Source: JANNWF01 sp052390415 (GTDB lineage: Bacteria > Pseudomonadota > Gammaproteobacteria > Xanthomonadales > Xanthomonadaceae). Taken from it: a stretch of 46,246 bases of DNA. The stretch covers positions 1 through 46,246 of the forward strand of contig JBQTGY010000039.1 in NCBI GenBank assembly GCA_052390415.1. Reading direction: 5' to 3'. Position numbers and translations under genes: made by a program. Below, one piece after another: positions 42,302 to 46,246 of this stretch (positions are counted from its first letter, which is position 1; the number at the start of each line of letters is the position of its first letter). The notes beneath the pieces are model-generated. The model was not told the DNA's origin and ran no database searches. It saw only the letters and a list, made by a program, of their open reading frames with translations.

Positions 42302-42996
42302 CATGCGCGTGCCTCCGGCAGTTTGAGTTCCTGGTCGCTGATCAGCAGCAGCAGGGTGTAGCGCTCGGCACTTTCGACTTCGCCGGCCAAAAAGGCGCGG
42401 TAAGGCGAGCCACCTTCGCGCAACACCAGGGGCAGATTGCCCTTGGCGCCAGCGCCGAGCACGGCGACCTCCTGCTTGCTGGCCAGATCGCGTGCCAGCG
42501 TATGCAGAAAATCGAAGGTCAGGCCGTCAACATGCGCCACCTGCAGGGTGGATTTGATGACGAAGTTGGACAGCGCTTCGGCCAGCGGGATGCGTTTGGT
42601 GAGTTTGACCGGGTGCAGGTCGTCGAGGTTGCTGCTGCGTTTCAGGTGCGGGCGTCGTGCCTTCTCCACGCCCAGGGCGTCGTAGACGATGTCGACATCC
42701 TTGAAGTCGCCCACAGGACCGGCCTCCGGGGCGTCGCGCTCGAAATAGGCGGTGCTGACGCTATCGGTCTCGATGGCCGTGCCCGCCACGGCGAGGTCGA
42801 GTTCCGGGTCGCTGTCGCGCAGGGCGTCGAAGCTCAGGTCGGCGGGCGACTTGCGAATGCCGGAGATCAGTCGACGCGAGCCGATCGGGCCGGTCAACGT
42901 GCGTTGCACCGGCTCCGAGCGTGGCCGCGCGCGTGGCAGGGTGTACAGAGCCACACGCGTGCTCTTGCCGGCGATTTCAAGATGCAGGGTCTGCAT
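42301..42996 (-). CDS. Unknown protein, second gene of the ligase operon (231 aa)
   Basis: A soluble protein without signal peptide or membrane helix. It begins with a short beta stretch (MQTLHLEIAGKSTRVALYTL), then a basic linker (PRARPRSEPVQR) and a long mixed region (DLSFDALRDSDPELDLAVAGTAIETDSVSTAYF, IVYDALGVEKARRPHLKR). It ends in a beta-rich part (GNLPLVLREGGSPYRAFLAGEV, YTLLLLISDQELKLPE). I do not recognise a family. The start ATG 42996 has GAGGACG upstream and lies 15 bp after the stop of the 191-aa gene. The tight spacing and shared strand with the ligase suggest one complex or pathway. Confidence 0.72.
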   Translation of the reverse strand: MQTLHLEIAGKSTRVALYTLPRARPRSEPVQRTLTGPIGSRRLISGIRKSPADLSFDALRDSDPELDLAVAGTAIETDSVSTAYFERDAPEAGPVGDFKDVDIVYDALGVEKARRPHLKRSSNLDDLHPVKLTKRIPLAEALSNFVIKSTLQVAHVDGLTFDFLHTLARDLASKQEVAVLGAGAKGNLPLVLREGGSPYRAFLAGEVESAERYTLLLLISDQELKLPEARA

Positions 42997-43011
42997 GGTG
43001 CGTCCTCGTGT

Positions 43012-43587
43012 TCAGACCATCGAGAAGTCGAGTTCGTCGCTGTCCTCGACGTTTTCGTCGGCGTCGAAAAACTCGTAGGTGGCGGCGAGGCCGAGCTGGG
43101 TGCTCTGCTTCTGCACGCCCACCAAGAGGAAGGCGCCATCGGCCTTGACCATCAGCATGGCCTCGTTGCGCTGCGGCCCGGCGCGGTAGGCAAACTCGGT
43201 GCGGTAAACGCCGGACGCCAGGGAGCTGCCTTCGGCAAACGTCAGTGGATACACGTCGCGCACCGAAAAGCGCGCAAAGTCCAGCAGGCTGGCCGGTGTG
43301 AGCGGCAGGGTTTCGTCGAAGGAACTCCGCAGCGGGGTGGCTGGCTGCCCATCGATCAACACTTCGATGGGTTCGACCGGGCTGCCTTCCGGATCGACGC
43401 GTGGGCTGGCAAGCGCATTACGCGGCAGCAATGCGCCATCGGCCAACAGAAGACCGCGCTCCAGTGCCTTGCCATCCTTCTCGGCAATCCGGCTGGCATA
43501 GCCGTACAGCGCGCGCTTGTCGACCTTGCTGCCCAGCTCGAAGCTGAGCGCATTTTCGGCCAGCGTGAAGTTCAGGGGTTTGGCCAT
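43012..43587 (-). CDS. Unknown protein, first gene of the ligase operon (191 aa)
   Basis: A soluble, acidic, beta-rich protein (MAKPLNFTLAENALSFELGSK; PIEVLIDGQPATPL; YRTEFAYRAGPQRNEAMLMVKADGAFLLVGVQ) with a strongly acidic C-terminus (FFDADENVEDSDELDFSMV). Such tails can mimic DNA or bind basic partners, but that is inference. ATG 43587 with AAGGATCC upstream is chosen; the same frame open to 43980 is not protein-like. I do not recognise a family. It is first in the three-gene operon, and its leader overlaps the 3' end of the primase relic. Confidence 0.72.
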   Translation of the reverse strand: MAKPLNFTLAENALSFELGSKVDKRALYGYASRIAEKDGKALERGLLLADGALLPRNALASPRVDPEGSPVEPIEVLIDGQPATPLRSSFDETLPLTPASLLDFARFSVRDVYPLTFAEGSSLASGVYRTEFAYRAGPQRNEAMLMVKADGAFLLVGVQKQSTQLGLAATYEFFDADENVEDSDELDFSMV

Positions 43588-43832
43588 GGATGGGATCCTT
43601 GTGAAGCAGGTCGGTCTGCAGCCAGCTCCTCGCACAAAGGCAGAAGAGCCCGCGCATCCTCCCGCCAATCTGCTTCGTCGAAGTCGGCTGCCAGAAAGTA
43701 GCAGGAATCGCCTTTCAGCACCGGATACACGCCGGCGGTGTGCTTGCCGGCTGCATGGTCGCAGATCACCGAGTCGGAGCGCGGAATCAATATGCGGTTG
43801 CAGTGGCCACCCAGGCGGACGCGCTGCGCCAC
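43572..43832 (-). pseudogene. Truncated TOTE-type archaeo-eukaryotic primase fragment
   Basis: About 65 residues read LGGHCNRILIPRSDSVICDH, AAGKHTAGVYPVLKGDSCYF and LAADFDEADWREDARALLPL. This matches the start of the primase domain found in TOTE conflict-system proteins (CxxC, then H..G....GVYP, then CxFLAxDFDxxxWxxDA). The catalytic FLAADFDEADW segment is present, but the rest (usually SRSGNGAHVWIFF and a helicase) is missing: the frame runs into unrelated residues after CEELA and stops at 43572. No start codon with a ribosome site is evident. The 43588-44079 interval contains this relic and nothing else I can support. Confidence 0.65.
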
Positions 43833-44079
43833 TCACGCAATCGCCGCTTGGTGCCGTGTGATTTTGGCTTGGTGGAAAAGCAACCGACCACGCGCTCACG
43901 TGAGCAATCGTGCGAAGCCTCTGCTGGCGCGCGGCAAGGTACCAAAGGCTCTGGCCGATGGAGCACAAGCGTTGGCCCAAGGCACTTCGTCAGCATCGCG
44001 GAGATTGGGTTCCAGGGTTCGTAGAGAGTTGCGTGGGTCGCTAGTTTCACTTCAAATCAAAAAATTGACGAGATAGGTA

Positions 44080-44151
44080 ATGCGCGCCAGTCACAAGCTC
44101 ACGGCCCCCATGATGGATTGGACGGACTCTATTTCAAGATCAAATAGATAG
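44080..44151 (+). pseudogene. Truncated duplicate of the dusA 5' end (attachment scar)
   Basis: From ATG 44080 the frame reads MRASHKLTAPMMDWTDSISR and stops at 44149-44151. It parallels the true dusA start (MPSSHHLSVAPMMDWTD), including the upstream GAGATAGGT versus GAGATTAGGT. The core CCCATGATGGATTGGAC (44107-44123) is repeated exactly at 44241-44257. Confidence 0.8.
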
Positions 44152-44257
44152 CGCTGCTGCGCTCGCCGTGGAACAGTTGCCCGCAATTTTCGTTGCAACG
44201 AGATTAGGTTATGCCCTCCAGCCACCACCTCAGCGTTGCGCCCATGATGGATTGGAC
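44107..44257 (+). other. Pair of dusA attachment-type direct repeats enclosing a 117-bp remnant
   Basis: The 17-bp direct repeats at 44107-44123 and 44241-44257 lie in the conserved PMMDWT codons of dusA, the known target of a family of dusA-specific integrases of prophages and islands. The 117 bp between them would be what remains of an integrated element. No integrase is in the window. Confidence 0.6.
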
Positions 44258-45200
44258 TGATCGCCACTGTCGGGTGTTTCACCGGCAGTTGGCGCCGCAT
44301 GCGCGTTTGTATACCGAGATGGTGCATGCGCAGGCGGTGTTGCATGGGGATCGCCAGCGCTTGCTTGGCTTTGATGCGGCGGAACGACCGCTGGCCTTGC
44401 AGTTGGGTGGCAGCGATCCGGCCGCGTTGGCGGAAGCGGCGCGGATTGCGGAGGCATTGGGTTATGACGAGGTCAATCTCAATGTCGGTTGCCCGTCGGA
44501 TCGGGTGCAGGCGGGGCGCTTTGGGGCGTGTTTGATGCGTGAGCCGGCTTTGGTTGCTGCGTGCACGGAAACCATGCGCAGGGCAGTGGCGATTCCGGTG
44601 ACGGTGAAGTGCCGTTTGGGTGTCGACGAACAGGAAGACTATGTCGATCTGCTGAACTTTATCGACACCGTTGCAGCGAGCGGCGTCGAGGTGTTCGCGG
44701 TGCACGCGCGCAAGGCGTGGCTGCAGGGTTTGAGCCCGAAGGAAAATCGCGAAGTGCCGCCCCTGCGCTACGAACAGGTGTATCGACTCAAGCAGGAACG
44801 GCCAAGCCTGAGCATCGTCATCAATGGCGGCATCGAATCGACCGCCGCAATTCACACCCATTTGGAACACGTTGATGGCGTGATGATCGGGCGCGCGGCG
44901 TATCACACGCCTTACCTGCTGCATCAAATGCATCACGCGCTGTTCGCGGGCGAGTGCTCGCTGCAGGATCGTGCGGTCTTGCTGCGTCAATTGCGACCCT
45001 ATGTCGAACAGCAGCTTGCTGCCGGTGTCGCCCTCAAGCATATGATTCGCCATGTGCTGGGCATGTTTCATGGGCAGCCTGGTGGACGAGGCTTTCGGCA
45101 AGTATTGAGCGAAGGTGCGCATCGCACGGGTGCCGATTGGGGCTTGGTCGAGTTGGCATTGGCGCGAACCGAGGTGAATGCAGTGGAGCAAACCGGATGA
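44211..45200 (+). CDS. dusA: tRNA-dihydrouridine synthase A (329 aa)
   Basis: An FMN- and NADPH-dependent enzyme that reduces uridine 20/20a in the tRNA D-loop. Marks are the N-terminal VAPMMDWTDRHCR, YTEMVHAQAVLHG, LQLGGSDP, the catalytic Cys94 in NLNVGCPSDRVQAGRFGACLM, VKCRLGVDEQEDY, VHARKAWLQGLSPKENREVPPL, VINGGIES and MIGRAAYHTPYLL. The length is normal. The first ~14 codons and leader differ from the relic copy upstream, so they were probably supplied by an integrated element. Its stop overlaps the next start (ATGA). Confidence 0.95.
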   Translation: MPSSHHLSVAPMMDWTDRHCRVFHRQLAPHARLYTEMVHAQAVLHGDRQRLLGFDAAERPLALQLGGSDPAALAEAARIAEALGYDEVNLNVGCPSDRVQAGRFGACLMREPALVAACTETMRRAVAIPVTVKCRLGVDEQEDYVDLLNFIDTVAASGVEVFAVHARKAWLQGLSPKENREVPPLRYEQVYRLKQERPSLSIVINGGIESTAAIHTHLEHVDGVMIGRAAYHTPYLLHQMHHALFAGECSLQDRAVLLRQLRPYVEQQLAAGVALKHMIRHVLGMFHGQPGGRGFRQVLSEGAHRTGADWGLVELALARTEVNAVEQTG

Positions 45201-46123
45201 TTTATCGCGACCCACAGGCATTTCTTGCATTCGCGCGGACGCTTGCCGCTGATCAGCCTGGCTGTGCGCGGGCAGCGTTTCTGGTAGCGCCCGATGGGTT
45301 GCGGATTGCCGCCGAATCCGCCACCGACAACCTCTATATGGACGTGGCGCGGGTGGTCGACGTGGAACGCGCTTTGGCGCAGCACGCACGCTTGCAGAAA
45401 GAGCTGGCAAAGCGGGTGCCGACCATCGGATTTCCGGGCGATCCGGCGACGCCGGACGCGGTGTTTCCGAACAATGTGTTTGCTACCGCGCGTCTGCCGA
45501 AGGAAGTCGGGGGTCGCTTCATCATCGGCCGCATGCGTCATCCCTTGCGCCAGCGTGAGGCCGAGCGCGCCGATATCCAACGCTTCTTCACCGAGGTGCT
45601 GGGGTATCAGCAAATCGACTTGCGCGGCATGCCGGGTTTGAGCGAACTGACGGGGACCTTGGTGATTGATCGGGCGCGGCGGATTGGATTTGCCGGCTTG
45701 AGTCCGCGGTGTGACGTGGAGGGGGTGCGTGCCATGCACGCAGCGTTTGGCTTGCGCGCCATTCTCGCGTTCGAGCTCACCGAGGGCGAGTACCACACCA
45801 ATGTGGTGATGGGCACGCTCGGCGGTCGAAGTCTGGTGATCGGGCCTTCCGCGTTCAGGGACTCAAGCGTTGCGGATGCGCTGATCGATTTGTATGGGGC
45901 AGACGCCATCGTTCTGGACTCTAGCGAGCTTCGCGCTTTTGCCGGCAACTGCATCGCCCTCGATCATGATCGCGTGTGGATGAGCGAGCGGGCGGCTGAC
46001 AGTTTGCAAGCGGCGACGCGCCGCCTGTTTGCCAAGCGTGGTTGGCACGTGGCCAGCGTGCCCATGGATGAAGTCGAGAAAGCGGGAGGTTCACTGCGCT
46101 GCTGCGTGGCCGAGATCTTCTAG
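45197..46123 (+). CDS. Amidinotransferase/arginine-deiminase-like protein (308 aa)
   Basis: A cytosolic member of the guanidine-modifying (pentein-fold) superfamily. Visible landmarks are the substrate loop TPDAVFPNNVFAT (~85-97), ELTGTLVIDRARRIGFAGLSPRCD, the catalytic His200 in EYHTNVVMGTLGGRSLVIGPSAF, GNCIALD, and a C-terminal Cys302/Cys303 in AGGSLRCCVAEIF where the nucleophile is expected. This layout matches arginine-deiminase or dimethylarginine-hydrolase-like enzymes; the exact substrate (arginine, citrulline or a modified arginine) is not clear. ATG 45197 overlaps the dusA stop, so the pair is translationally coupled, an unusual partnership. Confidence 0.82.
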   Translation: MIYRDPQAFLAFARTLAADQPGCARAAFLVAPDGLRIAAESATDNLYMDVARVVDVERALAQHARLQKELAKRVPTIGFPGDPATPDAVFPNNVFATARLPKEVGGRFIIGRMRHPLRQREAERADIQRFFTEVLGYQQIDLRGMPGLSELTGTLVIDRARRIGFAGLSPRCDVEGVRAMHAAFGLRAILAFELTEGEYHTNVVMGTLGGRSLVIGPSAFRDSSVADALIDLYGADAIVLDSSELRAFAGNCIALDHDRVWMSERAADSLQAATRRLFAKRGWHVASVPMDEVEKAGGSLRCCVAEIF

Positions 46124-46162
46124 CCCGGACATTTCATGAGGGGGCGCGAGTGATCACGTTCG

Positions 46163-46195
46163 GCGGCTTCGCCGCTACGCGGGGCTGTTGCCCCG
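46163..46195 (+). terminator. Two GC hairpins after the amidinotransferase gene
   Basis: GCGGC-TTC-GCCGC (46163-46175) and CGGGGC-TGTT-GCCCCG (46180-46195) follow the stop by 40-70 bp. There is no T-tract, so a terminator role is only possible. Confidence 0.35.
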
Positions 46196-46246
46196 AGCGG
46201 ATTTGCGGCCAGCGCAAGGCGCGCCGAGTCGGAATGGTGGGCCCAT

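Noticed and set aside
42220..43701. 493-aa plus-strand ORF opposite the ligase-operon genes
   Set aside because: Gln/His/Gly/Ala/Arg-rich composition typical of an antisense shadow in GC-rich DNA. The minus-strand genes have ribosome sites and tight spacing.

Overview
This is GC-rich chromosomal DNA from a Gram-negative bacterium, most likely a gammaproteobacterium of the Lysobacterales (Xanthomonadales), perhaps Rhodanobacteraceae-like. The evidence is gene content and sequence style: SecDF, DusA, a Fiu-type TonB receptor with PiuC, secreted proteins ending in an [I/L]F[K/R][N/D]GF[E/Q] tail, and many REP-like palindromes. The assignment is inference. No tRNA, rRNA, CRISPR array, integrase or complete insertion sequence was seen.

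Layout. 1-4.0 kb is an accessory region: the 3' end of an RHS/YD-repeat gene with a restriction-endonuclease-fold toxin tip, its translationally coupled putative immunity gene, and broken or orphan small genes separated by arrays of a REP-like repeat and two near-identical 186-bp elements. 4.0-8.5 kb holds a large secreted protein, a small exported protein and gene debris. 8.5-13.8 kb is a signalling module: a response-regulator diguanylate cyclase, a PotD-like periplasmic binding protein and a hybrid histidine kinase with two receiver domains and an HPt domain. 13.9-20.2 kb carries a PQQ-type sugar dehydrogenase, an orphan ExbD, SecF and SecD, and an Atg22/UMF1-type MFS protein. 20.5-21.8 kb holds two poorly known small genes.

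21.9-31.8 kb is a minus-strand catabolic cluster. It encodes a Rieske oxygenase, CoA-acylating (methyl)malonate-semialdehyde dehydrogenase, beta-alanine:pyruvate aminotransferase, a yeast-FCY1-like cytosine deaminase and beta-ureidopropionase. Together these cover cytosine to uracil, and N-carbamoyl-beta-alanine to beta-alanine to acetyl-CoA; the dihydropyrimidine dehydrogenase and dihydropyrimidinase steps must lie elsewhere. A plus-strand pair (subtilisin-like protease and a small protein with an IPTL-CTERM-like tail) sits inside this cluster and looks inserted.

32.0-40.4 kb is an iron-acquisition operon: TonB receptor, PiuC, PepSY membrane protein, DUF2271, DUF4198, ApbE and a membrane-anchored diflavin reductase, behind Fur-box-like repeats. 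40.6-43.6 kb is a compact three-gene operon ending in an unusual ATP-dependent nucleic-acid ligase. The two upstream genes match no family I know. A relic of a TOTE-type primase lies directly upstream, and a 225-bp segment bounded by perfect 20-bp inverted repeats separates the second gene from the ligase. This operon is the best candidate here for an undescribed system. 44.1-46.1 kb holds dusA, preceded by a second truncated copy of its own 5' end (the scar of a dusA-targeting element), coupled to an amidinotransferase-like gene.
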